Shown piece by piece: positions 1 through 13,700 of a stretch of 64,000 nucleotides of DNA. The notes under the pieces were generated by a model. The model was not told the DNA's origin. It saw only the letters and a program-made list of their open reading frames with translations, and made no database searches. Within the stretch, counting starts at the first letter, position 1. Each line of letters begins with the position of its first letter. Both the position numbers and the translations under genes were made by a program. The stretch comes from Amphiura filiformis (lineage: Eukaryota; Echinodermata; Ophiuroidea; Amphilepidida; Amphiuridae). The DNA lies in NCBI RefSeq assembly GCF_039555335.1, contig NC_092635.1, forward strand, positions 50,178,052-50,242,051, written 5' to 3'.

Positions 1-144
1 ACTCAAAACTTATTTATTCTGAACTGTTTTATTCTGAACTGGTTTTCTTATGTATTTGTTTTTTACTGTAAGCGCAACGATGCTTTCTTTGCAAATTGCG
101 CACTAAGAACTTTGTAGTAGTAGTAGTAGTAGTAAGGAAATACC

Positions 145-376
145 GCTAGCGACCAATCACACTAGCACGCAATCATGCGATGTCCAAATATGGCGGCCAG
201 CGTCCGCGTAAATTGTTCGAACGCGTAACACGTCACGTTACGTGGTCACTGTAGAGCGTACTTTTAGCTACGTCACGAGACGCGGTCATTATACTTTTTC
301 AATGACCTGCATTTGCGTCCGCATATTTAAAAGTTATTATCTGTGATTGGATCGCACTTGCTGCGTATATTAATGA
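145..376. mobile_element. Dispersed repeat copy, partner of 29941-30175
   Basis: GCGACCAATCACACTAGCAC, ATGCGATGTCCAAATATGG and TCTGTGATTGGATCGCACTT match the inverted copy inserted in array unit 2. A TAG microsatellite (114-134) lies directly to the left. Non-coding. Confidence 0.8.
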
Positions 377-1260
377 AGTTACGAATTCTTAATTGTGACC
401 TGCTACAATGAAATGAGTGTTAAGTCGCAAGTTGGTAGTTTAAAGATGTTCTGGCTACTGAATTGATGTTTTTTGTTTGATGCACAGTGCACACCAATGT
501 ACAAGCCAGTAGTATGTCCTTTGTGAATGGCACATTGTGCCCTTATTCACAATGGACATACAGACATACTACTGACTTGAGGTTAAATACCACTAATTAT
601 GTATTGGTTTCAATGGAAAAATGGCTAATTTCTGGTGGAATTTTCTCATATTCAGAACTCTCACAGTTAAATGCCACTAATATCAGGTGAAACTATATGA
701 TTTAGATGCCAAATGATCAAAAAACTCAACATAGGTTGACCTGAGACTTTCCTTGTTTTAACGCACTGAACTGTAAACACCTTAAAATGGCAGTGCGCCC
801 TCGAAGCTGAAAGTTACAATATGGCAGGGCGAACATTTACTAAAAACCAAAACCATGCGTATGAATTTTGGTACTATATTGTAATTTACAATAAAAATGT
901 CATGTAATGAGAGAAAATATACCATTTTGAAGCATCAAACCCTAAAAAGTACTTTTTTGGCTATATAACCTGACCAATTTCAGCGATTTTAATACAGTCT
1001 TTTCAGATGCCATGCAAACAAATAGTTACTCATTGTATTTCCATGTATCACCCAGGCCTATTAGTGGCATGTAACCTTGAACAGGTGCATGTGAAACAAA
1101 GACCACCAACACAGAAAACAGGACATCTAAAAACTACCAACTCGTGACTTTATGCATATTTTATTGTAGCAGGTCACAATTAAGACATTAAGTTTAAACA
1201 TTAACACAACTAATTAGGCTGATTCCTATTAAGTGCAAGTTGGAACATGTGTAAACATTG

Positions 1261-1505
1261 GGCCATTCAATTTAAATCCACACTCCCCCTGTGCAAGATT
1301 TAGCTCAAGTCTTCCACAGAGTTTTGAATAGAATAAACAATTATGTAACTTCCATTTGAAATGCTCACTCAAATTGTAAAGCCATACTACAGGGGGAGTA
1401 TGGGCTTCAAAATGATTAACCCTGACCAGCTACTTTTGAAAAACATGCTCCCCCTGCGGAAGATATTTACACAGGGGTAGTGCGGATTTCAAATGGAATA
1501 GCCGA
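1261..1505. mobile_element. Worn foldback MITE
   Basis: GGCCATTCAATTTAAATCCA, CACTCCCCCTGTGCAAGATT and mirrored GGATTTCAAATGGAATAGCC at the right follow the 'GGGCTATTCCAG' family plan, with extra worn inverted blocks inside (ACAGGGGGAGTATGGGCTTC). Confidence 0.6.
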
Positions 1506-1584
1506 TTACAAGTATGCTAACAAATCAAGTTAGATCTAAATTAACCAAATTAATTGTAAAAAGACATTAAAGCTTTAAACTTAC

Positions 1585-1734
1585 TGTAACAACAACTGTC
1601 CCTGCATCAGCCTTTTCATCAACTGCTCCTATGTATACTTCTTCCGTAAATTTGGGATCCAAGTCCTCCACACTGATTGTAACCATAGTGAATGAACTGC
1701 ATACTGTGATAACTGTTGTATCTGTCAACAAAAC
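1585..1734 (-). CDS. Cadherin exon D10 (exon 55), last exon in window
   Basis: This exon is 50 codons, phase 0 at both ends (acceptor TTGCAG, donor GTAAGT). It encodes VLLTDTTVITVCSSFTMVTI, SVEDLDPKFTEEVYIGAVDE and KADAGTVVVT. It ends in the early strands of a new canonical EC, so at least an A-type exon must follow beyond base 1. I see none in 1-1584. Confidence 0.9.
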
Positions 1735-4700
1735 CTGCAAAAGACATTTTATCAAATCACTTTTTTTTATTATTGGTAGAAGTTTAAACTGTTACACAAA
1801 ACAAAATTTGTTCACTTACATGAGCTTTTGACACGACGACACTGTGTCTTTTCCAAACTGATGGAATTTTATTGATCTTGGTTGTCACTTTTTTTTTAAA
1901 ACTTTTTTAAACTGTTTTATGTTAAATTCCAGTTGAAACACAATTTGGCCTGAAATGAAAAAAATTTTGTTTGGAATTCCAAAATATTCCACACCTTTTT
2001 CCAGTGGCATAGCTAGAGGTTGCGGCGCCCAGGGTGAGGATACAAAATGGTGGGACCCCAAATGGTAATTATTAATTGTTGACCCAAATTTTTGCTGCCC
2101 AGAGCTCTCAAGAATCTAAAATGTGGGGGTGGGGGGTAGATATCAAAAATTTTCCACAATTTTTTTAAAAATCAATATAAAAATAGATAAGAATATGCTG
2201 TAGGTTTACTGCCATGTGCACAGTGTACCCCAATTGATACACTACAATAACAGCTATTTTTTTCACCAGAATCATTTCAGCGTGCCCCCCCCCCCCAAAT
2301 GTGGTACCCAGGGCATGTGCCCCCCCCCCCACCTACATCACTGCATTTTTTCGCTTTTGTGGATGAAAATGGTTGGACTTAGAATGATTAAAACTTGAAT
2401 TTGGAAAGAATTCTAAATTCTTTCTCAAAGGAGGCAGATTTCAAATGAACTTAGCCTTATTGCATGTAAATTCTACTTACTCCTAGTTCGTAAGTTTGGT
2501 CAAGGGCTAGTTTGGTTGAATCCATCACTTCCACATACAGTCTCAAAGTTTGGGCATCTGAAGAAGGGTCTACAAGGATATTAAACCCACCATCGGAAGT
2601 GTCATTGTATATTGCAGACGATCCATCAAAAATCTGTAAAATAATGAAACATAAAGCATTAGTAAGTCCGATGATTTACGGAATGGTTTGACATTCTGCA
2701 AACGAAACTACTTTTGCTAAAGAGGAGTGGGTCAATCCGAGTGATTAGGTTTGTAAAAAGAACGGTAAAATATTGATTCAGAAAATAGGGATGGAGCTCC
2801 CAAATAGGTTGTCAAAAGATATCACAGTGAGTACCACCATTACATTATGGTTCTAACGACTGGACCCCTCTTGCTGGTTACATCTCAGGACTGAATTGTC
2901 TGCCCTGTGAAATGTTCATGGTAGCTGACAATGTCCATTTCTTATTCACTTTCTTTAAACCTTAGCAGCTAAAATCAAGCAGTCTACATTGCAATGATTT
3001 GTACAATAAATATAAACCTATCATTCAAGGGGTTCCCAAATATACAGGGGGGGTCATCAATTTTGAAAAGAAAAATAGGGGGGTCATAAAATTTTTGACC
3101 AAAATGTAGGAGTCACAAGATGACCACATATAGTGTGTTTATTTTATTTAAAAAGATTGATTTCAATACAATTTTAGCCTGTTTAGGGGGTAAGGTGTAT
3201 CAGTGGTGGGGGGGGGGCATAAAATTTTTGTTGCTGAAATAGGGGGTCACAATTTTATTGACGCCGAATTTTGGAAAATTTGGAACCCCGCCATTTGAAG
3301 AAAATGAAAGCCCCAGACTCATCTTGTATTCTTGCTCTATATTCAACATAATTTATCATGATTATTATACTATGTACTGGTGTACTCACCTTGTCTGGAT
3401 CCATACCAGTTAGAACCAAGCGATCCACAGTACCACTGCCCAACACAAATCTATCTTCAAGAGTCACCTGCCCCGTGTAAAGCTGCATATCAAAGCTGGG
3501 ACATTCATCATTGACATCACTGATGTACACTATGACAGTGACACTAGTAGTCCTATAGGAGGGACACAAGATTTTTAAATCATATTATTAGGGCAAGCAC
3601 ACTGAATTCACCATTAAAAACTTATGTATGATTTGCCATGGATGTCTTCTGGCTACACATGCATCTTACACATACACACACCCACACTACGTGCAATAGC
3701 CTCCATGTGGATGCTGTTTAGGACTATGCAAACATGGACGTCCAAATCCATACTCAATCAACATACCGAGGACGTTTTCCACCATTTTTGGGGGGTATTT
3801 TAGTGGTTATAGAATTTAACCTAGTAACTGCGAACGTTATATCTAATATAATAATAGAGGAAGTATTTCGCAAATACGTTATACATGCATTTGCGGTGGT
3901 TTGCAGACCTCACCGAGGACGGCCACCCATTGCCGAGTGGTCCACGGTTGGAATGTGGCGTGTGTGTCCTCGATTGAAGGCGATTGCGCACACACCCCAC
4001 ATCCCTCTCCCCCACACATCCATAAATATGCACCAGACTTACCTGAATGGCTCTGTACCTCTATCCTGTGCTTCCACTACCCAGTACACACCCCACCCTA
4101 CACACCCACAAAACAGACTTACCTGAATGGCTCTGTACCTCTATCCTGTGCTTCCACTACCCAGTACACACCCCACCCCACACACCCACAAAACAGACTT
4201 ACCTGAATGGCTCTGTACCTCTATCCTGTGCTTCTACTACCAAGTTATACTCCTCCTGTGTCTCGTAATCAGTTGTAGGTTCTTTGACTGTTATAAAACC
4301 ACTCTTTGTATCAATTTGAAATGTATCACCTCCTCTGGTAAGCTTATAGAATATTTGGCTAGGCCCAGGGTTACGACTTTCAGCTTCAACCTGGTAAAGT
4401 CAAGAATAAATTTAGTAAAACTTGAGAATATCTGTTGCCATTCTAATCTTAGGGCTAGCATTAGGAATAGGATTGGTAGCTTTTTCACATATTTCAGTTT
4501 TAAAGAATATACATATCATTTAACTGAAATTTTAAAATCCAAACTAATATCAGGGAAAGAGTAAAGGTAACATTTTTGCATCTAAAATCACAAAAAGATG
4601 GATTTTGATGACATATTAAAACTAATAAGATTCAAAACAGGCTCTCATACTTACAGGGGCATATTTTTTTGCTATTTTATTCAAGTGATACAATTTTAAT

Positions 4701-7700
4701 ACTCTATGCCCAAACATTAAGGAATTCCATGCATATGCAATAGGGTACACAATCTCAAAGATGGGTGTAACCGTCCAGTTTTCATCATATTTTGCGTGAT
4801 ATTTCTAAAAAGAAAATTGAATATCTGAGTGGAAGAAGGGCCCAACTCCATCAAAACTGTTTTTGAGATATTAAGAAAAAACTTAATATTTCGAAAAGTT
4901 TTATAGGCAGAATGTTTTCACCTTTAGTGGACCTTTAATACATGAACATACAATATTACATACATTCAAAATTATATATGATGTTTCCATGGCAACGGTA
5001 CAGGTCTTAATACAATCTGGAGTTGGGCCCTTCTTCCACTAATATACTGCAAGTGCCAGTTCCATAAACAGATGTGTTATAAATAGCTGCAGAAATTTGG
5101 TAATTATCCATTAATTGCACAAGTAGAAGCATGTAATATGTTAGGAAGAAAGTTTATTGTAGTGAAAAGCAGATTTCATGGATGAACAAAATTCCTCTTT
5201 AACCCAATATCTGTGGAAGAAGGGCCCAACTCCATGGAGTTGGGCCTTTCTTCCATGAAAACCATGATTAAGTGTACATGGAAGACTATTTAGAGAGTGG
5301 ATTTTGGCTCATCTTTCACACACAAGGAAGAACAGTCTGCTGGCAATAAAATGCTGGGTCTAACTCATTTTTGTAAAAAATTGGAGTTGGGCCCTTCTTC
5401 CACTCAGGTATTCAATTGTTCAATAACATTTTTCCTGAATTATCAACCATTTTTAAGCATCTTCAGAAAATTTTACAGATTTGTTAATCTTCAACATATC
5501 TCAGAAAATGCCTTTAAAGTTGCTGCAGGCATTATAATCTCTACAATTTCAAGTCTCAATAAACCTACATCCTATAATAAAATCCACATTACCCTAGACC
5601 CTCCCTCGGGTCCGTGGAGAACGACTGGTAATGTAGATTACATAGCATTAAAAATCAACCCAATACACGGACCCTCCCAGTCTGTAGGCAATTTGACTTC
5701 CAGCTCCCACAAACTGCTGGAAGTTCACTTTTACGGATTTGGAGTCACGCAATCTTTCTATATACCACGTCCATGTTTTCACTACATTAACGTTTGTGTA
5801 GCGACTAAACAACGATATTGTATCCGACCAATCAACGCAGCTTGGCAGCGGGATATTTGAAAAGGCTTCCCTAGCTAAATAATGTGCAAACATTTGCAAA
5901 CCGCACGCGATAATGTACATAATATGGACAATAGGCCTAAGTCCGAGTCGAGTGGTTGCCTTTTATTATTGCGCTGTACCATGGGTCTATCAGACGCGTG
6001 CCACTTGAGCTCAATACCTCTCAGTTGTTGACAAGTGTCCCATCCGATCTTGCGCCACATCCCGCGGCATAGCTTTGTGCTACCATATTTGAATTGAAAC
6101 TGGGCGGGGCTTTCGTAATTGACAGCGGAATCACCGTGCTTCGTTGAACGAATATTTGGAAGTGAGATCTCTAACAGATTGGACCAGTCTCGGAATCAGC
6201 GCTCAATGGACTTTCGCGTTCACTTATAATACGAGTATATTTCTATATCATGTATATTGATGCATGGTTGACTGTGGTGGGTGTAATTAGTGGGCGTCGA
6301 TTTGTGGATGAAGAGGAATGGGTTTTTGGCATTGAAGAAAATAAGGGGGGGGTTGGCATTTTTTTTTCATAAGGCATTACGTAATTATTTATTGTTACAT
6401 TATCCAGAGATGGAATCGAACCGAGACTGGGGGCCAGTCTACATTACCCCTGTGGAAGATGTTCAAAATATTTTCCACAAGGGGAGTATCAATTTCAAAT
6501 GTAATCAGCTCCATTCAAATTTCATACACCCTATGAAAACAATTCAACCTGAATCTTCCACAAAGGGAGGGTTAGTTTCATATAGAGTCGGTTAAAGTGC
6601 TAATTCCATTTGAAATTCATACTCCCCCTATTTAAGATAAATCCAAAATCTTCCACAGGGGGAGTGTGGACTTTAAATGGATTATCCCATTATATTACCA
6701 TGACAACAGGTGTTCCTGGTGGTGCTCTTTCCATAATAGTTGCATTGTATGATTCTTGAGTGAAAACTGGTGCTAACTCGTCTACAACTTGAATTATTAC
6801 ATTGGTGATAATGGCTTCACAGATGATGTCTGACACGGTTGTGGTATCTATTACTGCAATCTGTACAGTCATACATGGGATGATCAAAGAATATAGACAA
6901 TACATCAGTTTGAGTCAGATGTGTTGTACCAAATACCGTATTCACCCCATTATAGTCCCATGTCCGATAATAATCACCCCCAAAAAAAAAAAAAAAAAAA
7001 AACCTTGGGAAATAAAGTCAAAAATTCTGAAAATATCTGATCATAATCCCACCTCTCTTTCAGATAATTTTTATTAGTTGCCAACTAAAAAAACACTAGG
7101 ACTGCAATTGGGTCATTATGGTACAAAGTTTGCAGTGTTATTGAGTGTCAATACGAATACCCAGTTGTATACACATGTAATTTTGTACATACATGCATTT
7201 GTATGTTGGTGTACTGCAGTACTGTACACTGACAAGTTCTGGTCAAGGCAATAGAAACAAATTAGTTTGATCTTACGATCGACCATCAATGCTTGGTCAA
7301 TCCTTATTATTTATGAAATAAATGAATTGACTATTGTTAATTGTGATTTCTTATGAATTTTTTCTTGTATTGATATTGAACAATATTAATTTAGCATTAA
7401 TTCTGATTAATTAGTTGATGACTTATCAATAACAAGCATCAAAGCAGCATTGACGGTCGATGCAAAGATCAAACTAATTTGGTTCTGGTGCCTAAGAGCT
7501 GCAGGGGGTGTGTGAGTATTTCCTCTTATTGTATGATTGAAGAAACCTATAATTTTACTTATGTATTTTGCCACTTTTTTGAGCTGTCCCATTTTACCCT
7601 ACCTGTACAGTGTAGTCAGTAGCAGTCAGCAGAGTAGGGTCCACAAGAACAATATACACCATCAAGAAATCCCCATCAGGACTATATGCCTCCTCCAAAG

Positions 7701-10700
7701 CAAATATATCATTGAAATTCAGCTGTGTAACTGTCCCAATAAAACCCTGTAGAAGAGAAATTAGGTACAATGTTTCAATTTTATTTTGTGTACCCTGAAA
7801 TTGGCTACCTTGAGATGGATCAACTTTAATTTTGTTAAGGGTAGATGTGCAGCAAACTTTGGGAACTGAATTTTGGACAAAATAAGTCGCTTATGAACTT
7901 AAACTGATCTGAATTTTTTGTTCTAGTGAACTAAAATTGGGCCAAATTATAGGCTGTGGAGCTAAGAAATTTCAAATATTTTTTCAAATTTGAACTAAAG
8001 AGCTGATGAATTTTGTGAAACCCAAGCTAAAGAACTGGAGCATGATCCTTTGGAACTACTAGAAAGCCAAAAAAAAACCCACACATACCTGTACCTTCTT
8101 TACATATGAGTGACTCCCCCCCCCTTTCCAGTGTAATAACACACTTAGGTTAAAAATATGAACTTGATAAGACATTTTTTGTAAACTTCAAGGTTGTAAA
8201 ATTTCCCCATACTTACACTAATGTCATCATCTGTAGAAACTAGGGCAAGTCTCTGCAGGTTGTCCATGACCACATATTTATCTTGCTCTGTAATTATACC
8301 ATTGTAAGAGTCCGTTTCAAACATGGGACAGTTATCATTGGTATCACTGACTTGTACAATGACTGTGGTAGTTGAGGCTCTGTCAACAAACAAGCAAAAG
8401 AAAAAAACAATTATAAAAAATGGCATACCATATATAATTAAAACTGGTGCTTATTCTAATAGCAGGTAAAGGCCTGGTTTTACAGGCCAGAGTGGCCATC
8501 TCTCTTGGAGCCAGACTCTTCCATGTTTAAAGCTGCTGTGGGGTGTGCCACTCTTCCTGCACAAGTCTTTTTTCTGTGTCACATTTGATATGACAGGTTG
8601 TTTCAAAATTTTACACTGCAATTGTATTTAGTAAAGATTTGCAATTTAATAATTGCATTATGTGGATGAATATTTCTTAAAAACACAATATTATATTGAT
8701 TATAACATTCATTAATAAAACCTGGGAAAAAATGAACAACATTTTTACATTGGTAATCACACAATGGTAAGTTTCATTACTTGAGTGATGTTTAAGATTT
8801 TTACCAACATTCATTCACATAGTTGAGTTCGGACCATTATGCTGAGGGAAGGAGACAAAGAGAGAATGAGAGAGACAGAGAGAGGAGAGGGAAAAGGAGA
8901 AAGGTCAGAGAAAATAGAAAATGAGAGAAATCAAGCGAGGGAGCAGTGGCATACCAACGGGGCAAGTTTCCCATTGTTTGAAATACTAGAACAAAATTGA
9001 CCACAAGTTTTGATATGCATCTTCCATTTTGCCTGTTTTACACCACAGTTTTCCGCATTCCTGCATTAAAATTGACAATTTTGTCCTAATAAAGTCATTT
9101 TGATAGCAGGTGCAGCGTGACGAATTAGCAAATTCCCACCCTCACAGAAATGTTGCCTGACACACTACTAGAGACAAAGAGAACAAGGATGATAATTTTG
9201 AGGGTTTAGTGCAAGAAGTCCCTATCTGCAATTGCTGCCATATAAACATTTGACAATTTCTGCATTCTATATTGTACACATATGACACCTGGCAGCTATC
9301 GCAGATGAGGCCTTCTTGTAACTACTTGTAACTACTATTGATTTTTTCGGTTTGTGAATTGAGCATTTCTTACCTTGGTGGATTAGTAAGCCTATCTTCA
9401 GCTTCTACAACCAATGTATACTCAGTGACAACTTCAGCATTAGTTGTATCAGAATTGAGAGAGATAACCCCATTTGTGGAATCTATTGTGAAGATATTAC
9501 TGCCGCCATTGTTCACAGATTTCAGACGATAGAAAATGTCATTGGAAGTAGCATCTTGTCGGTAAGCAAAAACCTAAACATAAAAAAATCAGTTCAAGAA
9601 ATAAACGCAAATGAAATGTGAAATGTTGAATAGGAAAATAGCATTGGAAGTAGCATCTTGTCGGTAAGCAAAAACCTAAACACAAAAAAATCAGTTCAAG
9701 AAATAAACGCAAATGAAATGTGAAATGTTGAATAGGATGAAACACAGCATTTCAAAATGATATAGCCCCACCAATAATTGGATTAAATCACTATTGGTAA
9801 AATGTTTGAAAGAACCATAAAACTAAAAAATAAGTATGTACAACTGCTGATACATTTACTGATGACCAACTTTTCACAATTTTCTCATTTTTTTGTTGAA
9901 AATAGCCCAATTTTGCCTCACTGTAGTGAGGATTTTTCACCCCCCCCCCCTTGGGTTACAAATACAGTATCTACAAGTAAATAACACAGCAGATATTGCC
10001 TTCTTACATTTGTTCTACTATTATCTGTTGGTAATTAAGCAGATACTGCATTGCATTCTTGGAAGAGCTGCATTGTACTCACCTGTGTAACCATGGTACC
10101 AACATCATCCCCCTCCATAATGGATGCTTTATAATCAGGCGGGGAGAATACTGGAGCAAGACTATCAGAGATGGTTACTATGACATCTGTACTGCTTGTA
10201 GGACAAGATGCATCATCTAATGAAACCTGATCATGACAAATAAATCAGGAAGGGTCCTTCATTGAGATTAAGGTTGCAGGACTTGCACAACTACAGCAAA
10301 TATGGTAACTATTTCAAGGTTCAAATCTAGCTACGTTATAGCTTAGGCAATACAGGGTGTATCAAAATTAAGTATACAGTTTGAAAAGTGCCGCTAGATT
10401 AAAATGTATGAGGTCTGTGGTCAAAATTCTCTAGTTGATAACTTAATCAACATCTTGTCCTCCTATAACTGAAAAATCACTGGCGTGTGACCAATAATAA
10501 GGATTTGGTGGCTATTTTTGTGAACCGAGTACAAAAAGCAGTTGCGCGAAGTCAATTAATATCAAAAAAACATACAAATCACAAAAAAGTCTCACCACTT
10601 TCTTTACTGTTTACAGTTATTGACAGTTTTAGTTTTAGTCTTCCACATGCCAACAATTCTTCTGTATGCAGATTTCGGCTCTTCTCAACATGGCATTCAC

Positions 10701-13700
10701 ACCACGTCTAATGAGAGGTCTGTCCTGCCTGAGAATGTCTACTTGTGCAATTATGCATCTCTGAAGTTCATCAAGGTCTGCAGGAGGACTTGTGAATACA
10801 TTTAATGCAAACTCTGCTTCATCGCCAATGAGGAAATCTTCCAGGAAACGTAGAGGACGGGCAAGAAGTCACTGACAGAACACAGTGCGACGTTGGTGAT
10901 CTGCTTGCTGAAGTTGATGTCTCCTTATCGTCTGAATAAGGATGACATCGCAAGTTATAAACGAGTCATTCTGTTATTCTTGGTATTCCAAGTCCATTTC
11001 GATGGCAGCTAATTTGACCTCCTGCTTCCACCGCCTGCAGAGTGTTACGGACTGCTAGGATATTAGCAGCAGATCTTCCAGTTCGGGGGCGACCACAATG
11101 TTCTCTGTTCAGATTACGACTCGTTCCAGTTATCTGATACTTCGCAACATTTTTGTAAATAGCGCCACGTGAAGGGGGCGTGCATTTGGGTACTGCTGAC
11201 GAAATCTCCGAGGCACTTCTGCTAGACTCTGGGTGCGATGGTACACTGCAATAAGGAAGGCCCTTTGCTCTGGCGTGTACTGTGGAGTATCCATTTTAAT
11301 GTTGCTATTCTCCTTGTCAAGTAAAACCTAGCATATGTAAGGAGATAGTTGCCCATATTTACCAAAAGTCACGTGTTATGTAACTCACACATGCACAGGA
11401 TTGGAACCCTAATGAAATGATCTGTACACCTGCATGTGTCTCTTGGCTGCACAACAATAACAAGCACCGGGCATTTAAACCCAATTGACTCGCGCAACTG
11501 CTTTTTGTACTCGGCTCACAAAAGTAGCCACCAAATCCTTATTAATGGTCACACGCCAGTGATTTTTCAGCTGTAGGAGGACAAGATGTTGATTAAGTTA
11601 TCAACTAGAGAATTTTGACCAAAGACCTCATACTTTTTAATCTAGCGGCATTTTTCAAACTGTATACTTAATTTTGATACACCCTGTAGAGTACCGAAGT
11701 GATGACGTCACAAAAAACTTTTTTTGCATTTCAGCATTTTGAATACCAATATGCAATACGCATATTGTATTGTGGGAAGGAATTTCGGTACAAATTGACA
11801 TCCGGTAGAGAAACCCAGGATATGCGTATTGACTATTGTTAACTGTGATACCATTTAATCTTTGTGAACATGGACTTTGTGAACAATTTAATTGAATGTC
11901 AAAAATAATTATTTGTGATAGTGTTTATTTTTTTTATCTTTCTTACAAGTCTTGGCAACATCAAACAGATAAAATACTACAAAATCTTTATCGCCCATTG
12001 TTTTATACTGACCTTTAATGTGTAAACAGCACCATCCAGTATTCCTGTTTGATTGACAAGTTTGATTGACATGTACAGCGATCTCACTTCTGATGGTGGT
12101 GTAGTCTGTACCAATTCAAAACTTGGATTGCCCACAGAACTTACAATCCCAGTAAATACCTACAGTAGTAAATCAACATAAATAATATTATATTATGTAC
12201 AGGCACCTATTTCAATGCCAAAATTGGTCAAAATGAGGACAATTCAGGTCTAAAACAGGCCAAAGGCAAGAAGCATATCACACATTTTTGTCAAATTTGA
12301 GCTGGAATTTCAAGCCATGAGGCAACTGTCTCCTGTTTTTTACACTATTTGCTTCCTCTTTGCTTCATCTTACAGTTATCACGAAACTGTGGACATCATT
12401 GGTGTTCTGTGTACACAGTTGTGAACAAAATATTATATCAATGTCCTTGTTTGGGGTACTTATCAATTCAAAAAGGATTTTTAAATTATGTTTTGACATA
12501 ATGAACCTGACCAAATCTGGATTTTGAGCAACTACCAATAACTGTTCCAGATTCTCATCAACTGCAACACACACCGCATATATACATATACAATTTGAAT
12601 TACAAAGAGGATTTGAGCAAGCATTGGCATAATATAACTTACTGGATCCTGAGCAACCACCATTAGCTGTTCCAGATTCTTATCAACTAACCCATACATA
12701 TATGCACACACAATTTGAATTACAGAGGATTTGAATCAGTATTATCAAAATGCAACTTACCGAGTCTGGATCCTGAGCAACCACCATTAACTGTTCCAGA
12801 TTCTCATTAACTACATATACATCTTGCCTGGTTATGTTGCCATAGTAAATTGTCTTTTCAAACATAGGGCAATTATCATTAGCATCTGTCACTGTCACAA
12901 ACACACTAACTGTAGATGACCTGCATTGATGAAAAGTATGAACAGCATTAGTATAGACGAATCCAACGAGCCAAGTCATAGTCAGGATTTGGTCGGCCAT
13001 TACTGGGTCCCCGCAGCACCAAACTGGTGTTGTAACTGCCCAAAATTGGGTGGATTAAAGCCGCTTAAAATTCGATGTTAGATTCTTTTGTGTTGTAAAC
13101 TGTCATCATTCTTTTGTCTATGTGTAACACGGGTGATAGAATGCAGTTTAAAATACCCTCCAAGGCCGCATCATTTCACATTTTAGGTGAGATGGAGCCG
13201 ACGGGAACCGAGCTATGGTTGCCATTGAGGTGTAGGAATGCGTGAAATTGGATTCGTCTATAGATGAGTTCGTCAGTTGCAACGCATAGTGGCATAGAGT
13301 GATTTTTCCAAATTTTCCGTTTCACATAGTGACGTAAAGGTTTAGAGCTAGCTCTATCCTATAATTGTATTCCTTTTTAACTATTAAAGATACATTTTAA
13401 TATAGAGTTGAACCTTAAACTTCAACTTCAAATTAAATCGGGCCACTGAGAGATATTAGAGGAGTATCGACTCTGTTATTAGCAACATATCCTTCAAACA
13501 CATTTTTCTCGGAACGAGTTGACCTATGTTGTCACATGTTTACATAGACAAACAAGTATCTAGACCATTGACTGCCCATCCCTAACCATGGCGTTACGTG
13601 AAGCCAAATATCCATGGTGATTTTGACCGGATGACTATGCGTGGAGAAACAGAAATCCCTCAACGTGTACAAGTCTGATAAAAAGCTGCGCTCATTTATG

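Noticed and set aside
1..1584. Search for the next A-type exon (A11) after D10
   Set aside because: No sequence resembling the A exon motifs (IDxxSGxI, VVEAQDR) was found in either strand; the exon probably lies beyond the window edge.
3734..4564. Overlapping plus-strand open frames rich in His, Pro and Thr repeating the same residues
   Set aside because: They are read-outs of the 80 bp tandem repeat and of the antisense of exon A10; the real exon is on the minus strand with conserved cadherin sequence.
5297..5860. 187-codon plus-strand open frame, the longest unexplained one in the window
   Set aside because: It begins among MITE ends, contains the element end GAGTTGGGCCCTTCTTCCAC as coding sequence and shows no domain or motif I recognise.
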